From DAOVRD01 sp964521715 (GTDB lineage Bacteria; Planctomycetota; Brocadiia; SM23-32), in the NCBI GenBank assembly GCA_964521715.1, contig CAZFSS010000005.1, positions 1 through 64,000 on the forward strand: DNA of 64,000 nt, written 5' to 3'. Below, one piece after another: positions 42,928-50,891 of the stretch. The notes below the pieces were generated by a model that worked only from the letters and a program-made list of their open reading frames with translations, did not search any database and had not been told where the DNA came from. Numbering within the stretch: the first letter of the stretch is position 1; each line of letters opens with the position of its first letter. Position numbers and translations under genes: made by a program.

Positions 42928-43587
42928 TCACGCCCCGGGCGAGGCAACGCGCACGTAGCCGCCGTAGCCGAAGTAGAGGGCTACGACCACCAAGAGCACC
43001 GCGCAGACGCCCACCAGCCAGCGATAGCTTGCGTCCGACAGAAGCCGCCGACCGTGGTGGACGGACTCCGAGACCGCGGCGTACCAGGCCAGGTCCGCCA
43101 GAACGTGGCCGGAGTAGAACACGGCGTAGCCGAGCGCGCCGAACGGGGCGGCGTTCGCCATGAAGCTCAGGCCCACCGTAGCCCACCACAGCGTGAAGTA
43201 GGGATTCGAGATCGACGTGAGCGCGCCGGCGGCCACGATCCGGGCGGCGTGCAAACCGAGGACAGGGGCGGACCCTTCGGCCCTTGTCGGCAGCCGCAGG
43301 CCCGGCAGCGCGCGCAGCATCAGCGCCCCCATGGCGAACAGGGCGGCCCCGCCCGCCAGTCCCACGATGCCGACGAACGCGTCGGAGCTGAGCCGCTCGC
43401 CCAGGCCGAAGATCAAGGCCAGCATCAGGGGTATCTCCACGATGGCATGGCCCGCAACGACCAGCGGCCCCACCCAGCGGCCGCGCTCGGCGCTCCATTT
43501 CACGGTCGCCAACAGCACCGGACCGGGCATCAGCGCTCCGGTGATCGCGGTCACGAAAGCCGTGACGAACAGGATGGAAAGCCCCAT
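42928..43587 (-). CDS. LysE/RhtB-family amino-acid exporter
   Basis: The 219-residue protein has about six membrane segments and opens MGLSILFVTAFVTAITGALMPGPVLLATVKWSAERG. The MPGPVLLATV stretch is the conserved LysE-family GPxx motif (family usually 200-220 residues). SISNPYFTLWWATVGLSF near residue 130 is the second family motif (NP..). It exports amino acids or similar small molecules through the inner membrane. ATG 43587 gives the family length. A minus-strand TATAAT is found at 43686-43681. It converges on the GH39 gene and diverges from hisA. Confidence 0.9.
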   Translation of the reverse strand: MGLSILFVTAFVTAITGALMPGPVLLATVKWSAERGRWVGPLVVAGHAIVEIPLMLALIFGLGERLSSDAFVGIVGLAGGAALFAMGALMLRALPGLRLPTRAEGSAPVLGLHAARIVAAGALTSISNPYFTLWWATVGLSFMANAAPFGALGYAVFYSGHVLADLAWYAAVSESVHHGRRLLSDASYRWLVGVCAVLLVVVALYFGYGGYVRVASPGA

Positions 43588-43680
43588 GTCCCCGTCTGCC
43601 GGAAGTGGCTCGGGCCGGAAGAGTTCCGCTTGCAGAAGCGGTTGAGACGCGACGGAGCTTCGGCTCGGTCGCCGCAACCG

Positions 43681-43686
43681 ATTATA
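43681..43686 (-). promoter_or_regulatory. Possible -10 element of the LysE-type gene
   Basis: A perfect TATAAT on the minus strand, about 95 bases before ATG 43587. The matching -35 is poor. Confidence 0.3.
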
Positions 43687-43800
43687 CCGCACGGCCGAGC
43701 AGCAGCGCAGGCGAATCCGCCTCCCCCCCGCGCTCTGGAGAGACAGTCCCGTGCCGAGAGGCAAGCGCCCCGGCCGCCCCGTGCCGGACGGCCGGCTCGT

Positions 43801-43829
43801 TTGACAGCCCTAAAGGCCCTGCCTATAAT
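43801..43829 (+). promoter_or_regulatory. Perfect-consensus sigma-70 promoter upstream of hisA
   Basis: TTGACA (43801-43806), a 17-base spacer and TATAAT (43824-43829) match the full consensus. Transcription should begin near 43836. The start codon of hisA is about 170 bases further on. Confidence 0.8.
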
Positions 43830-43835
43830 AAGTCG

Positions 43836-44005
43836 TTTGCGAAATAAGTGTTGCGCAGTGGGGCGCACGGCTGCGCCGGCACCTGCCTGAGTGCGTTGGT
43901 TCGCACGGATTCTGCGGCGGGACGTCGTCTGCCGCCATCCCGTCTGATCGCGCGGGGCAGCCGTGCCCCGGTCGAACCGCCCCGGAGACACAGAGTTCGG
44001 CTTGC
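43836..44005 (+). ncRNA. Structured leader or small RNA candidate behind the consensus promoter
   Basis: Four hairpins follow in succession: GGCGCA/TGCGCC at 43862-43877, GTGCG/CGCAC at 43891-43906, GCGGC/GCCGC at 43914-43935 and a 7-bp CGGGGCA/TGCCCCG at 43953-43970. No T-run closes the last hairpin, so it probably reads into hisA, which lacks a clear ribosome site. It does not match tRNA, tmRNA, 6S or SRP RNA by eye. The identity is unknown. Confidence 0.35.
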
Positions 44006-44797
44006 ATGCTCGTCTATCCTGCCGTCGACATAGCCGCAGGGAAGTGCGTCAGGCTCTTGCAGGGCAGGCCAGACGAGATGACGGTCTACTACGAGCGTCC
44101 CGCCGAAGCTGCCCTCCATTGGCAGCGGCTCGGCGCGCAGGCGCTCCACGTCGTTGACCTGGACGCCGCGCTCGGCCGCGCTCCGGGCGGGGAAGGGAAC
44201 GTCGGCGCCGTGCAGGAGATACTCGACGCCGTCCGGTTGCCCGTACAGGTGGCGGGCGGGCTGCGCAGCGAGACGGCCGTGGAGCGCGCCCTGAACGCAG
44301 GCGCCGCGCGCGCCGTGGTGGGAACGCGTGCCGTCAGGGACCCGGACTGGGCGGTGGCGCTCTGCCGCCGGTGGCCCGACCGCATTGTCATCGCCCTCGA
44401 CGCGCGGGAAGGACGCGTGGCAGTCGAGGGCTGGCAGGAGCTGGTGGAGGCGGGGCCCGTCGAACTGGCCCGGCGGCTGGAAGAAGCCCGGCCGGCGGCG
44501 CTGCTCTACACGGACGTTGCGCGCGACGGCATGCTGAGTCGGCCCAACTTCCAGGCCACCGGGGAGCTGCTGTGCGCCGTGCGGACGCCCGTGATCGCGT
44601 CCGGCGGCGTGGCTTCCCTGGAGGACGTGCGCCGGCTCGGCGAATGCGGAGCGGACGCCGTGGTCATCGGCAAAGCGCTCTACGAGGGCCGCGTGGCACT
44701 GCCGGAGGCGATCGAGGTTGCTTCGGCTTATCCTTCCCGGCTCTCGCCCGAGCCGAGGCGCGGAGCCGGGCGGCCGGAAGGCCGGCCGGGATTGTGA
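44006..44797 (+). CDS. hisA: HisA: ProFAR isomerase
   Basis: This is the histidine-pathway (beta/alpha)8 barrel converting ProFAR to PRFAR. The 263 residues show YPAVDIAAGKCVRLLQG (catalytic Asp8), HVVDLDAALG (about 48-57), VAGGLRS (about 82), ALDAREG (Asp132, second catalytic residue) and YTDVARDGMLS near 165. A GC-rich tail of about 20 residues extends past the barrel. No histidine gene neighbours it, so it lies outside a his operon. HisA/PriA bifunctional forms exist in Actinobacteria; that cannot be judged here. It starts 170 bases downstream of a perfect promoter with a structured leader and lacks a good ribosome site. The EF-G-like gene follows after 18 bases. Confidence 0.93.
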   Translation: MLVYPAVDIAAGKCVRLLQGRPDEMTVYYERPAEAALHWQRLGAQALHVVDLDAALGRAPGGEGNVGAVQEILDAVRLPVQVAGGLRSETAVERALNAGAARAVVGTRAVRDPDWAVALCRRWPDRIVIALDAREGRVAVEGWQELVEAGPVELARRLEEARPAALLYTDVARDGMLSRPNFQATGELLCAVRTPVIASGGVASLEDVRRLGECGADAVVIGKALYEGRVALPEAIEVASAYPSRLSPEPRRGAGRPEGRPGL

Positions 44798-44815
44798 CTG
44801 GCTTGGAGGAAGCTA

Positions 44816-46861
44816 ATGGCGCAGAGGACGGTATCCAGCATCTGCAACGTCGCGGTCGTCGGCCACGGTAGCGTGGGCAAGACCACGTTCGTGGACCACG
44901 TCTTGCACGCGGCCGGCGTGGCCAAGCGCGCAGGAGAGGTGGACGCCGGCACTTCACTGAGCGACTACGACGACGAAGAAAGGGAGCGCAAGTTCTCGAT
45001 CAACAACGCCGTCTTTCACTTCGAGGCGCAGGGGCGGGCGTTCAACCTGATCGACGCTCCCGGGTACATCGACTTTGTGGGCGCGGCGGTCGGCGCACTC
45101 CCCGTGGTCGAGACCGCCCTTATCGCCATCAGCGCGCGGGACGGCATCCAGCTCAACACGCGGCAGATGTGGGCGACGGCGGAGAAGCACGGCCTGGCCC
45201 GAATCCTGCTCATAACGCGCCTGGACGGCGACGGCATCAACTTCGACCGGCTGATCGGCGCCATTCAGGAGAGCTTCGGCCCGCAGTGCCGGCTGGCCTT
45301 CCTGCCCGTCGGCCTCGGCCAGGAATGCCGGGCCGTGGTGAACTTGCTGCAGGCCGAGGAGGCCCCTGAGGGAGTCATCGGGGATTTCCAGACCGCCAGG
45401 GAAGCACTCCTCGAATCCATCATCGAGTGCGACGACGCCCTGATGGAGCGCTACTTCGAGGGCGAGAGCATCACGCCCCAGGAGATCATGGCGACGCTGC
45501 GCAAGGCGGTCGCGTCGGGCAGCCTGGTGCCCGTGCTGTGCTGCGCGGCTAAGGACGGCGTGGGCGTCCAGGAAGCGCTGGGCTTCCTGGCTACTTGCGC
45601 CCCTTCCCCTGCTGAAGTGCCGGCCCGTAAGGCCACCGATGAGAGCGGGCAGGAGGTCGAGCTGCCTGCGGACCCCGACGGGCCGTTCTGCGCCCTGGTC
45701 TTCAAGACCGCAACCGACGTCCACGTCGGCAAGATCGCCTACTTCCGCGTCTACAGCGGCAGCCTGAAGGACAACCTGAACGTCCAACTGGCCCGCACCG
45801 GCAAGAGCGAGAGGCTCGGCCACATCTACCTTGTCCGGGGCCAGGAACAGGAAGAGACCGATTACGCCGTGCCGGGCGACATCCTGTGCGTGGCCAAACT
45901 GGAGGCGCTGGAGCTCAACGACACCCTGTGCGACCAGGGCCGCAGGCTGGCTCTGCCGCCGGTGGAGTTCCCCAAGCCAATGACGCCGCTGGCGGTGCGG
46001 ACCGAGAGCCGGGACGACGACCAGAAGATCAGCGCGGGCGTGCAAAGCCTGGTCGAGGCGGATCCGACGTTCACGACCCACCGCCATCCGCAGAGCGGCG
46101 AGATAGTCATCACGGGCATGAGCACCCTCCACCTGAACGTGATGCTGAGCAGGCTGAAGCGCCGCTACGGCATCCCGCTCACCACGCACGAGCCGGCCAC
46201 GGCCTACAAGGAGACCATCACGGCGGTGGCGCAGGGGCAGTATCGCCATAGGAAGCAAACGGGCGGCCGAGGCCAGTACGGGGAGGTCTACCTGAGGCTG
46301 GAGCCGAACGAGCGCGGCGCGGGCTTCGAGTTCATCGACGAGATCGTCGGCGGCGTGGTTCCCAGGCAGTACTTGCCCGCCATTGAGAAGGGCATCCGTG
46401 AGGTGCTGGACCGCGGACTGCTGGCCGGCTACCCGATCGTCGACGTCAAGGCGGCCGCCTACTACGGCTCCCACCACAGCGTGGACTCTTCGGAGGCGGC
46501 GTTCAAGATAGCGGGCTCGCGGGCCTTCCAGGTCGCCTTCGAGGAGGCCAAGCCCGTCCTGCTGGAACCGATCGGCGAAGTGGAAGTCACCATACCCCCC
46601 GAGTTCATGGGCGACGTGACTGGCAACCTGACGGGCCATCGCGCCCGCATCGTGGGCATGGACCAGGTCAGCCAGATGCAGGTGATCCGCGCGCAGATCC
46701 CCATGGCTGAGGTCACTCAGTACAGCGCCGAACTGAAGAGCATGACGGGCGGCGAGGGGAGCTTCACGCTGGAGTTCTCCCATTACGAGGTCGTGCCTGC
46801 CCACGTCCAGCAGGAGATCATCGCCCGCAAGAGCAAGCAGGAGGAGGAAGAGAAGAAGTAG
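44816..46861 (+). CDS. Elongation factor G-like translational GTPase, divergent paralogue
   Basis: The 681-residue protein has the EF-G domain order with a GTPase domain (GHGSVGKT 16-23), domain II, domain III, and domains IV/V (KQTGGRGQYGEVYLR and LEPIGEVEVTIPPEFMGDVTGNL). Departures from the canonical GTPase: G3 DTPGH reads DAPGY (80-84), and G4 NKxD reads TRLD (134-137), weakening the guanine-specificity element. This places it with the EF-G2/EF-G-like paralogues rather than housekeeping FusA. These are proposed to act in ribosome recycling or stress, though roles vary. GGAGGAAG precedes ATG 44816; the gene follows hisA by 18 bases. Confidence 0.88.
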   Translation: MAQRTVSSICNVAVVGHGSVGKTTFVDHVLHAAGVAKRAGEVDAGTSLSDYDDEERERKFSINNAVFHFEAQGRAFNLIDAPGYIDFVGAAVGALPVVETALIAISARDGIQLNTRQMWATAEKHGLARILLITRLDGDGINFDRLIGAIQESFGPQCRLAFLPVGLGQECRAVVNLLQAEEAPEGVIGDFQTAREALLESIIECDDALMERYFEGESITPQEIMATLRKAVASGSLVPVLCCAAKDGVGVQEALGFLATCAPSPAEVPARKATDESGQEVELPADPDGPFCALVFKTATDVHVGKIAYFRVYSGSLKDNLNVQLARTGKSERLGHIYLVRGQEQEETDYAVPGDILCVAKLEALELNDTLCDQGRRLALPPVEFPKPMTPLAVRTESRDDDQKISAGVQSLVEADPTFTTHRHPQSGEIVITGMSTLHLNVMLSRLKRRYGIPLTTHEPATAYKETITAVAQGQYRHRKQTGGRGQYGEVYLRLEPNERGAGFEFIDEIVGGVVPRQYLPAIEKGIREVLDRGLLAGYPIVDVKAAAYYGSHHSVDSSEAAFKIAGSRAFQVAFEEAKPVLLEPIGEVEVTIPPEFMGDVTGNLTGHRARIVGMDQVSQMQVIRAQIPMAEVTQYSAELKSMTGGEGSFTLEFSHYEVVPAHVQQEIIARKSKQEEEEKK

Positions 46862-46915
46862 CTTCCTCCCGCCGCGCCTTCAGCCCCGGGTCCTCAAGCC
46901 GAGGTCGGTGCCGCG

Positions 46916-47431
46916 ATGAATGAAGCGGTGAGCGTAGCCGTCGTAATGGGCAGCGAGTCCGATCTGCCCGTCGCCGAGGCGGCGGTTCAGGAGCTGGAGC
47001 AGTTCGCCGTCCCGTTCGAGCTGCGGGTCTTGAGCGCCCATCGCTCGCCGGAGGCCGTCGCGCAGTTCGCCCGGGATGCGGAGGGGCGGGGCGTGCGCGT
47101 CATCATCGCGCTGGCCGGGGGAGCCGCTCACCTGGCCGGCGTCCTGGCCGCCCACACGACCTTGCCCGTCATCGGAGTCCCGATTCCCACCGGTCAGATG
47201 GGGGGCATGGACTCGCTGCTGTCCACGGTCCAGATGCCCGCCGGCGTGCCCGTGGCGTGCATGGGGCTGGGCAAGTCGGGCGCCGGGAACGCCGCCCTCA
47301 TGGCCGTGCAGATCCTGGCCACGTCGGACGACGCCCTGCGCAAGGCCCTCGCGCGCCGGAAGGACGAATCGGCCGCGCACGTCGGACACCAGGACGAGCG
47401 CGTGCAGCGCTGGCTCGAAGACCGCCGCTAG
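46916..47431 (+). CDS. purE: N5-carboxyaminoimidazole ribonucleotide mutase (class I PurE)
   Basis: The 171-residue protein catalyses N5-CAIR to CAIR in purine synthesis. Motifs: VAVVMGSESDLPVAEAA, RVLSAHRSPEAV (active-site His), IALAGGAAHLAGVLAAHT, and PTGQMGGMDSLLSTVQMPAGVPVACMG. Length fits the family. Class I enzymes depend on PurK, which is not in this window. GAGG lies about 12 bases before ATG 46916. It begins a plus-strand set with the nitroreductase, archaemetzincin-like and ligA genes, though a promoter-like sequence at 47459 may separate them. Confidence 0.95.
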   Translation: MNEAVSVAVVMGSESDLPVAEAAVQELEQFAVPFELRVLSAHRSPEAVAQFARDAEGRGVRVIIALAGGAAHLAGVLAAHTTLPVIGVPIPTGQMGGMDSLLSTVQMPAGVPVACMGLGKSGAGNAALMAVQILATSDDALRKALARRKDESAAHVGHQDERVQRWLEDRR

Positions 47432-47458
47432 CCAAAAGCCGGCCCGCCTCAGCCCGAC

Positions 47459-47487
47459 TTGCAAACCGCCTATCCTTGATGAATAAT
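47459..47487 (+). promoter_or_regulatory. Possible promoter of the nitroreductase unit
   Basis: TTGCAA (47459-47464) and AATAAT (47482-47487) are 17 bases apart, just before ATG 47516. Confidence 0.4.
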
Positions 47488-47515
47488 GTACCCGAACGCT
47501 GGACGAGGGGACGAA

Positions 47516-48019
47516 ATGGATTTCTACGAGGTCATCAAGGGGCGGCGGAGCGTGAGGGCTTACCGGAGCGACCCGGTCGAGGACGGGAAGCTCCAACGCA
47601 TCCTGAACGCGGCGCGCACTGCGCCAAGCGCAGCCAACCGGCAGCCGGCGCTCTTCTACGTGATCCGGGACCCGGAGTTGCGCGAGAAGATGATCGAAGT
47701 CTATCCCCAGCAATGGTTTACGCAGGCGCCTGTCATCATCTGCGCCTGCGCCAAGCCCGCGCAGGCTTGGCAGCGCGGCGACGGCAAGAACTACGCCGAC
47801 GTGGATGTCACCATCGCCATGGACCACCTGATCCTGGCCGCCGCCGCCGAGGGGCTCGGCACGTGCTGGATAGGGGCCTTCAAGGCCGACAGGCTGCGGG
47901 AACTCCTGGAACTGCCCGATGAGCTGGAGCCCCTGGCCCTCACGCCCCTGGGATACCCCGCCGAGCAGCCCAAGGCAAGGCCCCGCAAGCCACTCGACGA
48001 ACTGGTGCAGTACCGGTGA
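47516..48019 (+). CDS. Nitroreductase-family FMN oxidoreductase
   Basis: The 167-residue protein begins MDFYEVIKGRRSVRAYRSDPVEDGKLQRILNAARTAPSAANRQP. The RRSVRxY and APSAxNxQP elements bind FMN. DVDVTIAMDHLILAAAAEGLGTCWIGAF near residue 95 is the second family signature. It reduces nitro groups or other acceptors with NAD(P)H; the physiological substrate is unknown. Met 47516 is chosen for family alignment and GAGGGGA upstream. Its stop overlaps the next start by four bases, so translation of the degenerate metallopeptidase homologue is coupled to it. Confidence 0.93.
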   Translation: MDFYEVIKGRRSVRAYRSDPVEDGKLQRILNAARTAPSAANRQPALFYVIRDPELREKMIEVYPQQWFTQAPVIICACAKPAQAWQRGDGKNYADVDVTIAMDHLILAAAAEGLGTCWIGAFKADRLRELLELPDELEPLALTPLGYPAEQPKARPRKPLDELVQYR

Positions 48020-48714
48020 GAAGATACAAGGCACTCAATCTGATGAATAACATGGGCTTCTGGCCCGATAAGGTGGCCATCATCGACGCCATCAAGGAAA
48101 TCCTCATGCTCGGCAAGTGCCGCAAGCCCCTGCCCGTGCGGGACTACGGCTTCTACCGGGACCGGCAGTGGCGCACGGACGATAACGCCCTCGTGCCCTA
48201 TCAGAGCGTGGACTGGTACGTCTATGAGGCGCTGGACGAGGACCGAATGCAGGTCGACTCGCAGCGCATCCTCCAGTCCTTCCGCGTCGAGCCGTGGCGC
48301 AAGGAGGATCACTACGACCTGTTCGTGATGGAAGAGGACATGTTCGATCCGGTCAGCGTGCGGCGCGGGCAGCGGTCCGACTACGCCGTCGGCAAGGCGG
48401 ACCAATTCTCGGCAGCCGTCATCAGCACCTATCGGATCGCGCACATATGGGGGATGCCGTACAGCTACCTGAAGACGGAGGTCATGCGACAGCTCTGCTT
48501 CATGTTCGGGCTGCCCGACGAGCGCCGCGCGGACCTGCTGGCGGAGGACGCGGCCCGATACTGCCCGAACGTGTGCATCCTGCGACCGGCCAAAGTCGCC
48601 CCGGACGACTGGGACAGGCTGACGGCCGACAGGCTGGCCAGGGGCGCCCTGTGCCCGGAGTGCACGGCGGACCTGCAGAGGTTCTTCGAGCAGGCGGCCG
48701 AAGAGGAGAACTGA
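48016..48714 (+). CDS. Archaemetzincin-like protein with degenerate active site
   Basis: The 232-residue protein resembles archaemetzincins in outline: QVDSQRILQSF (79-89), LFVMEEDMFDP (102-112), AAVISTYRI (133-141), then the site of HExxHxxG at residues 158-165, and cysteine pairs CPNVC (183-187) and CPEC (213-216). The active-site helix reads RQLCFMFG, so both histidines and the Glu are replaced, while the spaced cysteines that bind structural zinc persist. A peptidase role is therefore unlikely; a binding or regulatory role is possible. It overlaps the nitroreductase stop by four bases (GTGA). The alignment is by eye and needs a profile search. Confidence 0.5.
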   Translation: MRRYKALNLMNNMGFWPDKVAIIDAIKEILMLGKCRKPLPVRDYGFYRDRQWRTDDNALVPYQSVDWYVYEALDEDRMQVDSQRILQSFRVEPWRKEDHYDLFVMEEDMFDPVSVRRGQRSDYAVGKADQFSAAVISTYRIAHIWGMPYSYLKTEVMRQLCFMFGLPDERRADLLAEDAARYCPNVCILRPAKVAPDDWDRLTADRLARGALCPECTADLQRFFEQAAEEEN

Positions 48715-48784
48715 GCCCGGCCGCCGCCCTGCCGGCCGATGTTGGGCCGGCGCCCACGCGCGCGTTCAGGGAGGCGTGCGGCCC

Positions 48785-50824
48785 ATGCCCAGAGGGATCG
48801 AGAAGCGGATCGAAGGGCTGCGACGCAAGATCCGCCACCACAATTACCTCTATTACGTCCTGAACCAGCCGGAGATCTCCGACCGCGAGTTCGACGCCCT
48901 CCTGGAGGAACTCCAGCGGCTCGAGAACGAGCACCCCGAGCTCGTCACTCCCGACAGCCCCACCCAGAAGGTCGGCGGGGAGCCGCTCGATGAGTTCACG
49001 ACGGCCGCGCACCGGTCCCCCATGCGCAGCATCGACAACACCTACAACGAGGGAGAGGTGCGCGAGTTCGATGCCCGCATCGGAAGGCTGCTCGGCGAAG
49101 ACGAGAAGTGGTCCTACGTCGTCGAACCGAAGATAGACGGCGTGGCCATCAACCTGATCTACGAGAGCGGCTCGCTCGGCCAGGCCATAACCCGGGGCGA
49201 CGGCGTGCGCGGCGACGACGTGACCCAGAACGTCCGCACCATCGCCAACGTCCCGCTGCGGCTCTACACCGGCCCCGGCGAAGGCGCCGGCCCTCCGCTG
49301 GAAGGCACGCTCATCGAGATTCGCGGCGAGGTCTACATGCCGTTCGCGGCGTTCCGCGAAGTGAACGTGGAGCGCGAGGCGGCCGAAGAGCCCCTGTTCG
49401 CCAATCCCCGCAACGCAACGGCCGGATCGCTGAAGCTGCTGGACTCCAGGATCACCGCGTCCCGGCGCCTGCGTGCCTTCACCTACGAGATCGGCGCCTG
49501 CGAGGGCCTGGACGTGCCCGATTCCCACTGGGAAAGGCTCGCATGGCTGCGGGACCGCGGCTGCCCGACGAACCCGCGCGCGGAGAGGTGCGCCGACGTT
49601 GAAGAGGTCCTCGCCAGTTGCGCCCACTGGGCAGGGCACATCCGCGAGTTGGACTACCCGGTGGACGGGGTGGTGGTCAAGGTGGACAGCGCCCGCCAGC
49701 GGGCCCTCCTCGGCGCGACCTCCAAGGCCCCCCGGTGGATGATGGCCTACAAGTTCGCCGCCGAGCAGGATGTCAGCCAGGTCAGGGCCATCGAGGTCAA
49801 CGTCGGCAAGAGCGGCCAGCTCACGCCCGTGGCCATCCTGGAGCCCGTCCACCTGTCCGGCACGACCGTCAGCCGCGCCTCGCTGCATAACTTCGACGAG
49901 CTGGAGCGCAAGGACGTCCGCATCGGCGACCACGTGCTGGTGGAGAAGGCAGGCGAGATCATCCCGCAGGTCATCAAGGTCGTCGAGGAGATGCGCACGG
50001 GCAAGGAGCGCAAGTTCCCCCGGCCGCGCAAGTGCCCGTCCTGCGGGGAGCCCGTTCGCCGTGACCCCGACGGCGTTTACATGCGGTGCGTCAACCCCGC
50101 CTGCCCGGCCCAGCGAGCGGAGCGGATCATGCACTTCGCCAGCCGTGCGGCGATGGACATCCAGGGCCTCGGCGAAGCCCTGGTCCTCCAGCTCGTCCGC
50201 AACGACCTGGTCGACGACTGCGGGGACCTCTATTCCCTCAAGAAGGACCAGGTGAAGGCGCTGGAACGGATGGCCGAGAAGTCCGCGCAGAACCTGATGG
50301 ACGCCCTGGAGCGAAGCAAGGACCGCGGGCTAGCGCGGCTGCTGCACGCCCTGGGCATACCCAACGTCGGCGCGCACCTGGCTGACGTCCTCGCACGCCG
50401 CTTCGGCAGCCTCGAAGCGCTCAGGAACGCCTCCGTCGAAGACCTGGAAACCGTCGACGAGGTCGGCCCGGTAGTGGCGCGCTCAATCGCCGAGTTCTTC
50501 TGCGCCGAATCGACCGAACGGGTGCTGGACAAGCTGGCCCGTGCCGGCGTCAGGACGGAGGGCCGGGCGGCGGCTGCGCCGCATCACCCGAACGTGGCGG
50601 GCAAGACCTTCATCCTGACGGGCACGTTGGCCCGGCACACGCGCGACGAGGCCCGGCAGTGGATCGAATCGCTGGGCGGGCGCGTCACCGGCACCGTCAG
50701 CCGGAACACCGACTACCTCGTGATCGGGGAAAATCCGGGCAGCAAGCTGGACAAAGCCCGTGAGCTCGGCGTAGAACAACTGTCCGAGGACGAGCTCGAG
50801 AAGCTGCTCGGCAGCTCCGGCTGA
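48785..50824 (+). CDS. ligA: NAD-dependent DNA ligase
   Basis: The 679-residue protein seals nicks with NAD+ in replication and repair. The adenylation motif YVVEPKIDGVAINLIYE has Lys116 as the nucleotidyl carrier. The OB domain follows, then the zinc finger CPSCGEP..CVNPACPAQ (about residues 416-443), helix-hairpin-helix repeats (LGIPNVGAHLADVLARRFGS), and a C-terminal BRCT domain (NVAGKTFILTGTLARHTRDEA). All parts are complete. ATG 48785 is preferred over GTG 48776 because GGGAGG then has normal spacing. A kinase gene follows 67 bases later. Confidence 0.97.
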   Translation: MPRGIEKRIEGLRRKIRHHNYLYYVLNQPEISDREFDALLEELQRLENEHPELVTPDSPTQKVGGEPLDEFTTAAHRSPMRSIDNTYNEGEVREFDARIGRLLGEDEKWSYVVEPKIDGVAINLIYESGSLGQAITRGDGVRGDDVTQNVRTIANVPLRLYTGPGEGAGPPLEGTLIEIRGEVYMPFAAFREVNVEREAAEEPLFANPRNATAGSLKLLDSRITASRRLRAFTYEIGACEGLDVPDSHWERLAWLRDRGCPTNPRAERCADVEEVLASCAHWAGHIRELDYPVDGVVVKVDSARQRALLGATSKAPRWMMAYKFAAEQDVSQVRAIEVNVGKSGQLTPVAILEPVHLSGTTVSRASLHNFDELERKDVRIGDHVLVEKAGEIIPQVIKVVEEMRTGKERKFPRPRKCPSCGEPVRRDPDGVYMRCVNPACPAQRAERIMHFASRAAMDIQGLGEALVLQLVRNDLVDDCGDLYSLKKDQVKALERMAEKSAQNLMDALERSKDRGLARLLHALGIPNVGAHLADVLARRFGSLEALRNASVEDLETVDEVGPVVARSIAEFFCAESTERVLDKLARAGVRTEGRAAAAPHHPNVAGKTFILTGTLARHTRDEARQWIESLGGRVTGTVSRNTDYLVIGENPGSKLDKARELGVEQLSEDELEKLLGSSG

Positions 50825-50891
50825 GCGAGGGCGGGCGCCGGCCCGCGCCCCGCAGCCGACACCACCGCATGCAGAGCAACAGGAGGCGCTC

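Noticed and set aside
43971..43980. T-arm-like GGTCGAACC as part of a tRNA
   Set aside because: No acceptor or anticodon arms fit around it; it belongs to the leader upstream of hisA.
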